In this document: in pieces, positions 7,603-15,589 of the stretch
Numbering within the stretch: the first letter of the stretch is position 1
Layout: each line of letters starts with the position of its first letter
Assembly (NCBI GenBank): GCA_016930795.1
Contig: JAFGFY010000052.1
Coordinates: 1-49,006, forward strand
DNA from: Deltaproteobacteria bacterium
GTDB taxonomy: Bacteria; Desulfobacterota; DSM-4660; Desulfatiglandales; HGW-15
Direction of reading: 5' to 3'
Length of the DNA: 49,006 nucleotides
Translations under genes and position numbers: made by a program
The notes under the pieces: generated by a model
Told to the model about the DNA's origin: nothing
Seen by the model: the letters and a program-made list of their open reading frames with translations, nothing else
Database searches by the model: none

Positions 7603-8104
7603 ACCCCGAGGACGAAGGCGGCCTAACAACACCGGAATGCGTGGCTGGAGAGGCAATAATGCACAAGGGTCCGGAAAGAAATTTGTCAATGGAATAACGA
7701 CCAAAGGCATGGAACAAACACCATTATCCTATCCTTCATTCCGTGATCCATTTACAGGCCCCACAAATACGACAAAAAGTCGAGCCCAAAAGATTCAAGC
7801 ACTAAAGAGACAGGTGCAGGCTTTCAAAACCGAATTACTTTCTCTGGAAAGACGAACTAACACCCTTGCGCATGACTCCTCGATTTCAGGTTTTAAGGTT
7901 TCCGTGGATCCGGACAGGTGTGTGGGATGCGGGATTTGCCAGAGCGTTTGCCCTGTGGGCGCCATCTCTGTTGAGAACGTCGCCCTGGTCGATTCAGGGC
8001 GATGTACAGGCTGCCGGCTCTGTCTTGACCAATGCCCCAGGGGCGCACTCAGCATTATCCCTCTCAAAAATCTACGAGGACAAGAGTCCTGTGCCGATCC
8101 ATGA
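7595..8104 (+). CDS. glycine/arginine-rich N-terminus plus 2[4Fe-4S] ferredoxin
   Basis: About 169 residues. The head is SRPRGRRRPNN with glycines, like the low-complexity heads of its neighbours. A helical segment (KIQALKRQVQAFKTELLSL) comes next, then a dicluster ferredoxin with CVGCGICQSVCPVGAI and CTGCRLCLDQCPRGAL, each CxxCxxCxxxCP. It should transfer electrons or carry clusters in the cytosol. I prefer ATG 7595, which overlaps the DUF89 stop by 8 bases; ATG 7577 is an alternative. The design (Gly-rich head, coiled coil, ferredoxin) looks like a DUF5320-type scaffold fused to a cluster carrier. Confidence 0.82.
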   Translation: MSRPRGRRRPNNTGMRGWRGNNAQGSGKKFVNGITTKGMEQTPLSYPSFRDPFTGPTNTTKSRAQKIQALKRQVQAFKTELLSLERRTNTLAHDSSISGFKVSVDPDRCVGCGICQSVCPVGAISVENVALVDSGRCTGCRLCLDQCPRGALSIIPLKNLRGQESCADP

Positions 8105-8375
8105 TGCCGCTTCGGCTTACTTACCAAAATGAGAAAAGGAAGTGAGTATGATCCATGTCGAGACCATTCCCTTCTGCAAAATGCCCGGACCAATATGAGA
8201 TGTTGTTCGTGAAAAATCTTAGGATGAATGAGGCCAAATGACGGATTGTCATAGGGGTGTTCCCAGCCCAATGCGAGAAAATGAACCCATAAGGGTTGAC
8301 AATCCTGCTCTTTAAGGAAAGAATAGGATGCGTTCTGCAAGAAAATAGATAATGTGAAATACAGAAAGGAAAGCC
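8105..8375 (+). other. interval with a run of very short ORFs
   Basis: No gene of normal size. Short frames with plausible ribosome-binding sites follow one another: ATG 8149 (16 codons), an ATG about 8 bases later in another frame (28 codons, MSRPFPSAK...), and an overlapping ATGA start near 8238 (25 codons, MTDCHRGVPSPM...). They could be real peptides or debris of a decayed gene; sequence alone cannot decide. Confidence 0.3.
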
Positions 8376-8552
8376 GTGGACCATAAGAATAGGAAGAGGA
8401 ACAACGCAATCAATCATCATTCTGTTCCGGCTTCAGAACAAGATTTCATTCATGAACAGCCTGAAAAAATCAGCTGGCTCAGAAATTTTTTGAACTGGAT
8501 CTCCAAAGGGGCGGCCAAATCGAGCATGAACACAATGGATTGCCCGACCTGA
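8376..8552 (+). CDS. small hypothetical protein (58 aa)
   Basis: GTG at 8376 follows AGAAAGGA with 5-6 bases spacing and opens 58 codons. The head is basic and polar (VDHKNRKRNN); it is followed by an amphipathic aromatic helix (ISWLRNFLNWISKGAAKS) and a tail ending MDCPT with the single Cys. I do not recognise the family. It precedes the DUF364 gene by about 100 bases on the same strand. The amphipathic Trp-rich helix could bind membranes or a partner protein. Confidence 0.5.
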   Translation: MDHKNRKRNNAINHHSVPASEQDFIHEQPEKISWLRNFLNWISKGAAKSSMNTMDCPT

Positions 8553-8655
8553 AGGATTAGGCATTAACGACCTGCCAGGTGGGTGGGAAGCACGGTCTCA
8601 GCAATAGGTGATAAATGATACATTCAAGTGGAGTTTTAAAGAGAGGAGCAATTCA

Positions 8656-9378
8656 TTGAAAATCCTTGATCATGTCATTTCAACCCTTGATCTTAATACT
8701 CCTGTAAGAGATATACGGCAAGGGGTCTTTCATACTGGGGTCCTGAGCCGGCATTGCGGCCTGGCCGCGACCCTACCTAAAGACGCCCTCCGCCAAAAGC
8801 CACCGATGGTCAAAGAGCCCGGCCACCTGTTGGATAGGACGCCTGAAGAGCTGGTCCAAATGGCCTACTCCGAGAGTATCTTGGAGGCATCTATCGGTAT
8901 GGCAGCCGTCAATTCTTTTCTTAACATCAATGAGGACTCATGCGTTGAGCTTAATGCTGCTGACCTGATTTTGGAAAAAGGCGAAGGGAAAAGAGTCGCA
9001 ATTGTGGGGCACTTTCCTTTTCTGGACAAAGTCCGGAAAAAAGCAAAAGAGCTTTGGGTTATCGAAAAAAACCCAAAAGAGGGGGATTTTAGGGAGGCCG
9101 ATGCGGATCATTTGATACCTCGGGCCGATGTGGTCGGCCTTACAGGCAGTGCCTTTACCAATCATACCATAGAGCACCTGCTCGGGCTTTGCGGGGCCGG
9201 GGTCTATGTTGTCGTGTTGGGAGACACAACGCCGCTATCACCTGTTTTGTTTGACTACGGAGTCAATGCCATTTCAGGCACGATGGTTGTTGATTCTACT
9301 CTTGCATTGCGCTGTGTCAGTGAAGGGGCCAACTTCAGGCAAATAAAGGGAACAAGGCGTCTGAGCATGATAAGATAG
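8656..9378 (+). CDS. DUF364/DUF4213 protein (putative heavy-metal chelation)
   Basis: About 240 residues. The N-terminal DUF4213 part contains the HCGLAATLP and YSESILEASIGMAAVNSFLN segments. The C-terminal DUF364 part has a Rossmann-like fold with VAIVGHFPFLDKVR, DVVGLTGSAFTNHTIEHLL and VVVLGDTTPLSPVLFDYGV. Members are annotated as putative metal-chelation proteins on structural grounds; the activity is not proven. TTG 8656 is preceded by GAGAGGAG with 7 bases spacing, so I prefer it over GTG 8608, which has no such site. It is probably the last gene of the plus-strand set and converges with the Mrp gene. Confidence 0.87.
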   Translation: MKILDHVISTLDLNTPVRDIRQGVFHTGVLSRHCGLAATLPKDALRQKPPMVKEPGHLLDRTPEELVQMAYSESILEASIGMAAVNSFLNINEDSCVELNAADLILEKGEGKRVAIVGHFPFLDKVRKKAKELWVIEKNPKEGDFREADADHLIPRADVVGLTGSAFTNHTIEHLLGLCGAGVYVVVLGDTTPLSPVLFDYGVNAISGTMVVDSTLALRCVSEGANFRQIKGTRRLSMIR

Positions 9379-9508
9379 GCAGAGATCATCAAATAGAGGA
9401 AGGTTGTTCTCCTTTGTGTTCAGAGTCCGGACAAACAGAATCGCCACCCGAGATCGAGCCGCGGAGGTCGCCCATCCGTTTTCCCCTTTCCACCATATTT
9501 CTCAGCTC

Positions 9509-10738
9509 CTAATGATCACATACATTATTTCCCGTGATCAGCATATCTGAAAGGTACTGATTGACCAAGGACTCCGGAGGATCCATGGGGGCTCCGGTAA
9601 TAACCTTGATGTCTTTCTCGGCAAACAGATCCTGTGCACTGGCCCCCATTCCCCCGGCTATCACAATATTTGTACCCAAATCATGGAGCCATTTAGGCAA
9701 AACACCCGGTTCATGGGGCGGGGGTGTGTGGATGGATTGGCTCTTGATCTTGCCATCTGCAGTCTCAATCAGAGTAAACTGCTTACAATGACCAAAATGG
9801 GCACAAAGCTTCCCTTCTGATACAGGAACCGCAAAAACGATCTTGTTCGATAGACCTTTTTCTTTCTCTCTCAAAGGGAGACGTTGTTCTTTGGCCGTGA
9901 GTTCCACGATTCGATCAACCATCTTGTTGAACTCGCGAGTGAAAGACAATTGGTCATCTTCCAGACTTGCCATACTCCCCATATCCCCTTCTTTGACAAT
10001 GTTGGGTTCAAATGGCAGAGATCCCAGGAGTCTCAAACCGCTTTGCTTTGCCATGATTTGACCGCCGCGCGTCTTAAAGAGTTCAATATCTTTCCCACAA
10101 TGGGGACATTGAAGGCCACTCATATTCTCCACCACGCCCAAGATATCCATGTTCACCTGACGACAGAAATTGATGGACTTTCTCACATCAGCCAGTGATA
10201 TCTCTTGGGGAGTTGTGACCACCAAGGCCTTAGCATCCGGGATGACCTGTGCGATCGTCAAGGGTTCATCACCGGTCCCCGGAGGAGAGTCAATAATCAG
10301 ATAATCGAGTTCCGGCCACTCCATATCTGACAAAAACTGCTTGATGACGCCGATCTTTAGTGGTCCTCTCCAAATAGTGGCCACATCCTTATCTTCTCCC
10401 AGGAGGGGTTCAATAGAGATCACCTGCATGTTAGGCAGATAATTGATCGGAAGCGCCTTTCCTGGATGAAAAGAGGGCTGGAGCGTTCCCTTAAGACCTA
10501 GCATTCTCGGTATGCTGGGTCCATGAAGGTCCACATCCATCAGACCCACCTTGTATCCACTCTTGGCCAATGTTACGGAAAGATATGCTGCGACACTGCT
10601 CTTACCCACACCCCCTTTTCCACTCATGACCAATATCTTGTTTTTGATGTGTCTTAGGGTCTCGCGGATCTCGGCATCCTGTATTTCACGCTGCTCTTGC
10701 CTGCTATCCGACTCACGGCTTTGGTTCGTCTCTTTCAT
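9509..10738 (-). CDS. Mrp/NBP35-type ATPase fused to a C-terminal NifX-like domain
   Basis: 409 residues. Residues ~30-290 are an Mrp/NBP35 P-loop ATPase: deviant Walker A GKGGVGKS at 40-47, DVDLHGPS, IIDSPPGTGDEP, and the conserved CPHC at 211-214 that binds a bridging [4Fe-4S]. Residues ~299-395 are a NifX/NifB-like domain (KIVFAVPVSEGKLCAHFGHC), with extra Cys and His. Mrp proteins scaffold and transfer Fe-S clusters, and NifX-like domains hold metal clusters, so this fusion joins cluster delivery to cluster holding in one chain. AGGAGG lies 10 bases before the ATG. Two more NifX-like genes follow upstream on the same strand. Mrp-NifX fusions are known in anaerobes (including ORP-type clusters). 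Confidence 0.93.
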   Translation of the reverse strand: MKETNQSRESDSRQEQREIQDAEIRETLRHIKNKILVMSGKGGVGKSSVAAYLSVTLAKSGYKVGLMDVDLHGPSIPRMLGLKGTLQPSFHPGKALPINYLPNMQVISIEPLLGEDKDVATIWRGPLKIGVIKQFLSDMEWPELDYLIIDSPPGTGDEPLTIAQVIPDAKALVVTTPQEISLADVRKSINFCRQVNMDILGVVENMSGLQCPHCGKDIELFKTRGGQIMAKQSGLRLLGSLPFEPNIVKEGDMGSMASLEDDQLSFTREFNKMVDRIVELTAKEQRLPLREKEKGLSNKIVFAVPVSEGKLCAHFGHCKQFTLIETADGKIKSQSIHTPPPHEPGVLPKWLHDLGTNIVIAGGMGASAQDLFAEKDIKVITGAPMDPPESLVNQYLSDMLITGNNVCDH

Positions 10739-10862
10739 GTTGTTTTGACCTCCTACCTCTCAAATATCTTCATATCGTGTGATACCTTCAGGTCTTCATA
10801 CTTGATCCTGATGTTTATCGCTTCCTTTTGATCCCACGTAAAAAAGATGATATATGCGGACA

Positions 10863-11216
10863 TCACTGGCGAGATCTGTCTCTCTGAAAACCCGGCATCA
10901 AGAATTTCGAATGGGAGAGGTTCCCTTGGAGATAGGCATCCAAGACAGCCTCTGGTTGGCCGGAAATTCCAGGGATAATGTCAATACCGGAGGCCTCTAG
11001 CATCTTTGAAAAGCTGTTTGATACAGCACCGCATATGAGGGTGTGGATGCCGAGCCTACGAATATGAGCACATCTATGGATTAATTCCTGATCCTCCAAA
11101 TAGGTCTCAAAACGGGATGCCTCTTCATGATCCACCACCTCCACGATCAACAGCCTTGAGGCCGCGTCCAAGACGGGAGATATTCTATCTTCCCAAATCG
11201 GAATTGCTATCTTCAT
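10863..11216 (-). CDS. NifX/NifB-like (dinitrogenase Fe-Mo cofactor) domain protein
   Basis: 117 residues covering a single NifX-like domain: MKIAIPIWEDRISPVLDAAS at the start, then LLIVEVVD, TLICGAVSNSFSKMLEASGI and a C-terminal tail. Such small proteins bind Fe-S or Fe-Mo type clusters during cofactor assembly, or in the orange protein a Mo-Cu-sulfide cluster. There is no nif gene nearby, so a nitrogenase role is unlikely. It lies between the glycine-repeat NifX-like protein and the Mrp fusion, in one minus-strand group. The ribosome-binding site is weak (AGGAAAG, distant). Confidence 0.85.
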   Translation of the reverse strand: MKIAIPIWEDRISPVLDAASRLLIVEVVDHEEASRFETYLEDQELIHRCAHIRRLGIHTLICGAVSNSFSKMLEASGIDIIPGISGQPEAVLDAYLQGNLSHSKFLMPGFQRDRSRQ

Positions 11217-11382
11217 AGATGAACAACCGTCTTTCCTATGGATTTATGGCTTTTCAAACCTTTTGATCCACCTCTGGACCTTCTCCGTTTCCTCCATTAA
11301 CTCCTTGGCAAGCTCTTTCACAAACCTTTAATACCTGGTCCTCGTTCAGAATCCTTGCCTCCGTCTAATCCGGATCATTCTA
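11217..11382 (-). other. short broken reading frame between two NifX-like genes
   Basis: The minus strand reads ARILNEDQVLKV, then needs a frame change near 11310 to continue as KELAKELMEETEKVQRWI and a stop near 11251. This looks like the remains of a short helical protein. No start codon with a ribosome-binding site is left. It may be non-functional. Confidence 0.3.
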
Positions 11383-11841
11383 TCAGGACATGCCGCCGCC
11401 ACGACCCATGCCGCCGCCACGGCCCATACCGCCGCCACGGCCCATGCCGCCGCCACGACCCATGCCGCCGCCACGACCCATGCCGTAATGGTCAGCCACA
11501 TTGGCCCCTGTCACGGGCCTTAATTCACCGCGTTTGTGCTTTTCCACAGCCTGTCTTACAGTGCCTGCTTGGCCCACAAAGAGTTCTAATCCGGCTGCTG
11601 AAAGTGTACGCACAGCATTTGGACCACAATTGCCTGTGATCACAGCCCCGGCACCCTTGGAAGCCACGAACTCCGCCGATTGAATCCCCGCCCCTCCTCC
11701 TAAGGCTATATTTTCATTATCAAAGGACTCAAAACTCATGTCGTCCGTTTCAACGACCAAAAAATAGGCACATCGTCCAAAACGAGGATCAATTTGGGAA
11801 TCTAGATCTTTACCACTGGAACTCACTGCCACTTTCATCAC
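11383..11841 (-). CDS. NifX-like domain protein with C-terminal GMGRGG repeats
   Basis: 152 residues. Residues 1-~115 are a NifX-like domain (KVAVSSSGKDLDSQIDPRFG, RCAYFLVVET, GAGAVITGNCGPNAVRTL), closest in layout to the stand-alone orange-protein-like/NifB-C family. The C-terminus is five perfect or near-perfect repeats of six residues, (GMGRGG), ending MS. GAGGAGG sits 8 bases before the ATG. It is probably the first gene of the minus-strand group with the second NifX-like gene and the Mrp fusion. The Met/Gly/Arg tail could bind metal or partners such as the Gly-rich DUF5320 protein (inference). Confidence 0.88.
   Translation of the reverse strand: MMKVAVSSSGKDLDSQIDPRFGRCAYFLVVETDDMSFESFDNENIALGGGAGIQSAEFVASKGAGAVITGNCGPNAVRTLSAAGLELFVGQAGTVRQAVEKHKRGELRPVTGANVADHYGMGRGGGMGRGGGMGRGGGMGRGGGMGRGGGMS
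11393..11482 (-). repeat. five tandem 18-bp repeats inside the NifX-like gene
   Basis: Five head-to-tail 18-base units, CCGCCGCCACGACCCATG on the plus strand, with single-base variants in units 2 and 3. They encode five GMGRGG hexapeptides. Such in-frame repeats can change copy number by slippage. Confidence 0.9.
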
Positions 11842-12370
11842 TATTACCTCCTCTTCTAATGCGAAGCATTGTGTTGGGTTCTACTCAGGTCCCCTGTCTC
11901 CCTTCGCTGGGATTTTTACCATCATTTCCTTTCTAATCTGCGCCCCCTCCTCTCCATGTCCATTACCTTGATTTTCTCAGAAAAGGCTATAGATCATCAT
12001 CCTTGACAGCATCTTCCGTGCCGAAACTTTGGAAAAATGAGAAAAAACGCAAGTTATTGAGATTAAGAGATAATTAGAGCAGATGATTGCTTGTTGCGAG
12101 GGTAGAATCGCTTAGGGTCATTTCAATGAGGCAATGTTTAGGGCGGGGAATCATTGCAATCGTGCATCAGTATCTTGGGCGGTTAATGAAAAAGCAGGGT
12201 TTGTTTTAAAAACCCGACATCACTGAAGCCTTAAAAGGCTGATCAGATCGTTCGTGAAGGCATTGAAGATATTCGTACAAATAAGGATTTGAATCTGGGG
12301 GATATTCCCTTCGAATAGTATAAAGTCCGGGAAATTCCATCATTCTTTGAGAATAAAACGGCTCAAATCT
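11842..12370. other. gene-free interval with a short coding remnant
   Basis: No intact gene. A plus-strand frame at 12235-12318 reads ADQIVREGIEDIRTNKDLNL and stops at TAG; it has no start codon or ribosome-binding site and looks like the 3' end of a lost gene. The region also contains the promoter side of the minus-strand NifX-like group, though no clear -35/-10 pair was identified. Confidence 0.35.
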
Positions 12371-12820
12371 AATTTAGGCTCCTCACAAGAATTTGTGGGT
12401 GAAAAAAGAATCATAAAATTGAACTGAAGAAAGGTGGTGAAGTCTTTTCGGAGTGACTGGCGGGAGGGCGCCGTCTTTTCTTCGCAGTCGCCCTCACGGG
12501 CTCCGGTCAGACCCCACCCCTTCGGGTCGGGTCCCCGGTTTCACGACTTATCTGTGGGGGAAGCCCTGGCTTCCCGTCTCGAAGAGACGGGGAGAACAGC
12601 GGAGAGGGCAAGTTTCCCTCGCAGATAAGTCGTAGAAAAGACCAGGCCGGGAGCCTCGGAACCGAAGAAAAGATTTCATCACCTTTCTCAAATATGCACT
12701 TACAATCAGATACTAAAAAAAACAGAGCAAACATCATCGGTAAAAACCTTTGAATTTTCGAGTTATTTTAGTTTTCCATATTCCCTGGGAACCCACGAAT
12801 TCTTGTGAGGAGCCTTAATT
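12371..12820. mobile_element. ~450-bp foldback / MITE-like element
   Basis: The ends are 30-base terminal inverted repeats (12371-12400 against 12791-12820, 28 of 30 matching; core GGCTCCTCACAAGAATT). Inside, further inverted segments pair: GAAAGGTGGTGAAGTCTTTT (12429-12448) with its near complement around 12671-12690, and CACGACTTATCTG (12542-12554) with its complement near 12620. The element can therefore fold into a long imperfect hairpin. It contains no convincing gene. A clear target-site duplication was not found. A non-autonomous transposon remnant is the best reading; a large structured RNA is the alternative. Confidence 0.6.
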
Positions 12821-12866
12821 TGACATCATGTCATCCCTATGGAATATTGAAACCAAGGAATAATAT

Positions 12867-13412
12867 TTATAATCTCATACTCTTCGTCTCTTCAAATCCC
12901 CTTTGAACACATCTTCTATTCCCTTCCAGTCTACTACCATCAAAATAGTCCTCCAGACCGGCCAGAATGGACGCCAGTTTTATCCATCCCGTGGCTGCGG
13001 CAAATACACCAAGCATGCCGGTGTTGGGTGCGGGTAGGCCTATCTCCTCTACGGCGATACGAGTCGCGTCTGCCATTGCGACCAGTGCCAGGTTCTCGTG
13101 AGGATCCTTTGGCCCCATGGTCGAATTAAGAATCAGGATGCCATTGGGTTTTAACCCTTCATACACGCGTGGGGAATCTCTCTGAGAGGAGTCAAGGACT
13201 ATTAGGCAATCCGGATAATAAATTTGGGTCTTCTCCAGCACGGGCTCATCATCGAATCGACCATAGGCGGTCACCGGTGCTCCCCGTCTTTCGAAACCGA
13301 ACATGGGGAAGGCGCTCCCGAATTTATTTTCTCTAACAAAGGCGTTCGCCAGAATTCGCGATGCAACCACCGAACCCTGGCCGCCCCTACCGTGAAATCG
13401 CACTTCAATCAT
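12867..13412 (-). CDS. porC: pyruvate:ferredoxin oxidoreductase, gamma subunit
   Basis: 181 residues with the gamma-subunit opening MIEVRFHGRGGQGSVVASRI, AFPMFGFERRGAPVTAYGRF and the C-terminal PNTGMLGVFAAATGWI. I chose ATG 13412 (GGGAG a few bases upstream) over the longer frame to 13445. In the four-subunit enzyme this chain completes the CoA-dependent oxidative decarboxylation of pyruvate to acetyl-CoA, CO2 and reduced ferredoxin. It is the last gene of porDABC; one base separates it from porB. Confidence 0.9.
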   Translation of the reverse strand: MIEVRFHGRGGQGSVVASRILANAFVRENKFGSAFPMFGFERRGAPVTAYGRFDDEPVLEKTQIYYPDCLIVLDSSQRDSPRVYEGLKPNGILILNSTMGPKDPHENLALVAMADATRIAVEEIGLPAPNTGMLGVFAAATGWIKLASILAGLEDYFDGSRLEGNRRCVQRGFEETKSMRL

Positions 13413-13413
13413 C

Positions 13414-14376
13414 TTATTCTCCCGCTGTCTGGTGCTTTGTAGCAACGCATTTTCGGAATTCGGTCAGGTGTCGTAAAAACTCATATTCATAGTCGACTTC
13501 CTCCTGAATCCTCTCCAGTTCATCCTCCTTCAGATGGTTATACTTCTTGATGAGTCTGGTGTATTCCATGATAGGTTTGGGCTTCTTGACCTGATGGGTC
13601 AACGTGAAAATCCCCTTTTCCGCCTCCCAAAGGGGAAAATAATTGGTTCTCACGGCATTTCTACAGACCTCGATCGCTTGGTGCGTGGGGACACCCCATC
13701 CTGTGGGACAAGGGGCAAATAAATGGATATAGGCCAGCCCTTCATTCTTCTTTTCTTTGGCCTTAAGAAGCTTCTTGGCAAAGTCCTCCAGATGACTCAG
13801 AGTCGCCGTGGCGGCATAGGGAATGCGGTGCATAGCCATGAGAAGGGGCAGATTCTTCCGCCTGGTGGACTTTCCCCTCTGTTTTGGTCCCACCGGGGTT
13901 GTGGCCGTTTTAGCCCCTATGGGTGTCGTGCCGCTCCTTTGAACCCCAGTGTTCATATACCCTTCGTTGTCATAGCAGACGTAGATGAAATTCTCACCCC
14001 GTTCAGCAGCGCCTGAAAGGGCCTGAAATCCGATGTCGGCGGCACATCCGTCACCATTGAAGCAAACAACGGTCGCATCCTGACCGCTCCTGCGGTATTG
14101 TCTTGAAAGGCCTGTCGCATTTGCCGCTGCGCCGGTCATGAGCGTACAATATGCGGTCAATCTGTGCCAGGCACCAACATTCTGTCCCGTCATGACCGGG
14201 TTTGAGCAAGAGGGTGTACCCGTCATGACGAGATCTTGGCTGCCCAATATCTTTCCCAGCAACCTCAGGGCCAATTCCAGAGGACAACCCGGGCAAGGGG
14301 AGAGGCCTTCCGCAAAGGGATCTTCATTACAGAAATAATCGAAAACCTTGGATAGTCCGCCTTTTCTATTCGTCAT
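13414..14376 (-). CDS. porB: pyruvate:ferredoxin oxidoreductase, beta (TPP) subunit
   Basis: 320 residues. It binds thiamine pyrophosphate through GDGCAADIGFQALSG followed by YDNEGYMNTGVQRSG, a sequence typical of pyruvate-type enzymes. Cysteines CPGC (N-terminal), SCSNP and a C-terminal Cys would hold a [4Fe-4S] cluster close to the TPP. It catalyses the decarboxylation and first electron transfer. The porA-porB-porC genes are packed with gaps of 1-3 bases, so one transcript is certain. A related 2-ketoacid (e.g. isovalerate) enzyme is less likely given the YMNTG motif. Confidence 0.92.
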   Translation of the reverse strand: MTNRKGGLSKVFDYFCNEDPFAEGLSPCPGCPLELALRLLGKILGSQDLVMTGTPSCSNPVMTGQNVGAWHRLTAYCTLMTGAAANATGLSRQYRRSGQDATVVCFNGDGCAADIGFQALSGAAERGENFIYVCYDNEGYMNTGVQRSGTTPIGAKTATTPVGPKQRGKSTRRKNLPLLMAMHRIPYAATATLSHLEDFAKKLLKAKEKKNEGLAYIHLFAPCPTGWGVPTHQAIEVCRNAVRTNYFPLWEAEKGIFTLTHQVKKPKPIMEYTRLIKKYNHLKEDELERIQEEVDYEYEFLRHLTEFRKCVATKHQTAGE

Positions 14377-14379
14377 GTC

Positions 14380-15588
14380 TCATTCCTCCTCCATACCTAT
14401 CCATGTCACTTTCTGATAGGAATCGCCCTCTGACGCCGATTGTAAAATCCTGACCATTCTCTCGATATTGGCAACACTCACATCCATGTTCGCGATACCA
14501 TCGATAAAGCTCATCATGGGGATATAACCTATTTCTGGAGATAGTGCCCTCAGCTCAACATATATAGGCCCACTGTTCCACCCAAAGCAGATGCTCCGAT
14601 CAATGACCCCTATGGCTTTCTTGCCTCTAAGAGTCTCAATAAGTCTTTCTCTCGGAAAAGGACGGAACATTCTCAGGCGTATCAACCCTATTTTGAGGCC
14701 CTGATCTCTTTTAAGATCAATGACTTTTTGTGCGGTTCCTGACAGACTTCCGGATGCCACAAGAACCATGTCCGCATCAGCGGTCCGGTACGTATCGATC
14801 TGGCCGCCATAGCTTCTCCCGAAATGCCTTTCAAATGCCTTGTCTATCTCATCGAACTTGACTTTTGCTCGTTCCAGGGCAGTAGAGTGCTTGTAGCGAA
14901 GTTCAAGATACCCTTCCAAAATCCCATGGGTTCCGAAACCCATGGGCTCGCCCGGTTTAAGTATGGGCCTTTGGGGTTGATCCTTGAGAGGCGCCAGAAA
15001 ACCGTCTACATCGGCCCTGCACGGGACCTCCACCTTCTCCGCAAGATAGGAGAGATAGAATCCGTCGTAGTTCACCATCACAGGGACCTGGATGTCAAAA
15101 TCCTCGGCAAGCCTGTAGGCCATGATGATGGAATCCAGGATCTCCTGACAGCTCGATGTGATGATTTGAATCCATCCCGAATCCCGAGTCGAGATCATGT
15201 CCTGTTGTCCTGAAGAGACAGCCGTAATCCCAGGCGTCTCCCTATTGACATTCACCATGACTATGGGCACTCTGTAACCTGCTGCCTGCAATAATGCGTC
15301 ATACATATAGACCAGTCCGTAGGAGGAGGTTGCCGTAAAAGCGCGGGCCCCTGCTGCAGAGGCGGCGGTGATGATGTTCATAGCCGAGTTTTCTCCTTCA
15401 ACTTCCACCACCTCTGCGTCTAACTCTCCTGACGCGTAAAATCCAGATATTTCTTCGACCACCTCTGTCTGCGGGGTAATGGGATAAAGGGCCAGCACTT
15501 CGGGTCGGCAAAGCATCGCGCCATGGGCTGCGGCAGAATTACCAGTGATGACTTTTATTTTCGTCTTATTGAACTCTGTCCCTTCCAT
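14380..15588 (-). CDS. porA: pyruvate:ferredoxin oxidoreductase, alpha subunit
   Basis: About 402 residues. Recognisable segments are ALYPITPQTEVVEEI, VEVEGENSAMNIITAASAAGARAFTATSS (written here as the two overlapping parts VEVEGENSAMNI and ARAFTATSS), GLVYMYDALLQAAGYRVPIV and SICFGWNSGPIYVE. It supplies the pyrimidine-binding and domain-II parts of the TPP active site. ATG 15588 is used because AAGGGG, inside the end of porD, lies 9 bases upstream; the frame is open further but overlaps porD. It overlaps the porD stop by a few bases or abuts it, a sign of translational coupling. Confidence 0.92.
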   Translation of the reverse strand: MEGTEFNKTKIKVITGNSAAAHGAMLCRPEVLALYPITPQTEVVEEISGFYASGELDAEVVEVEGENSAMNIITAASAAGARAFTATSSYGLVYMYDALLQAAGYRVPIVMVNVNRETPGITAVSSGQQDMISTRDSGWIQIITSSCQEILDSIIMAYRLAEDFDIQVPVMVNYDGFYLSYLAEKVEVPCRADVDGFLAPLKDQPQRPILKPGEPMGFGTHGILEGYLELRYKHSTALERAKVKFDEIDKAFERHFGRSYGGQIDTYRTADADMVLVASGSLSGTAQKVIDLKRDQGLKIGLIRLRMFRPFPRERLIETLRGKKAIGVIDRSICFGWNSGPIYVELRALSPEIGYIPMMSFIDGIANMDVSVANIERMVRILQSASEGDSYQKVTWIGMEEE

Positions 15589-15589
15589 G

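Noticed and set aside
11355-11639. Plus-strand ORF with RRHGPCRRHDPC repeats
   Set aside because: Antisense reading of the GMGRGG repeat tract.
12434-12737. Overlapping ORFs of 60-76 codons on both strands
   Set aside because: They lie in the foldback element, with Gly/Pro/Arg-rich translations that reflect the palindromes, not genes.
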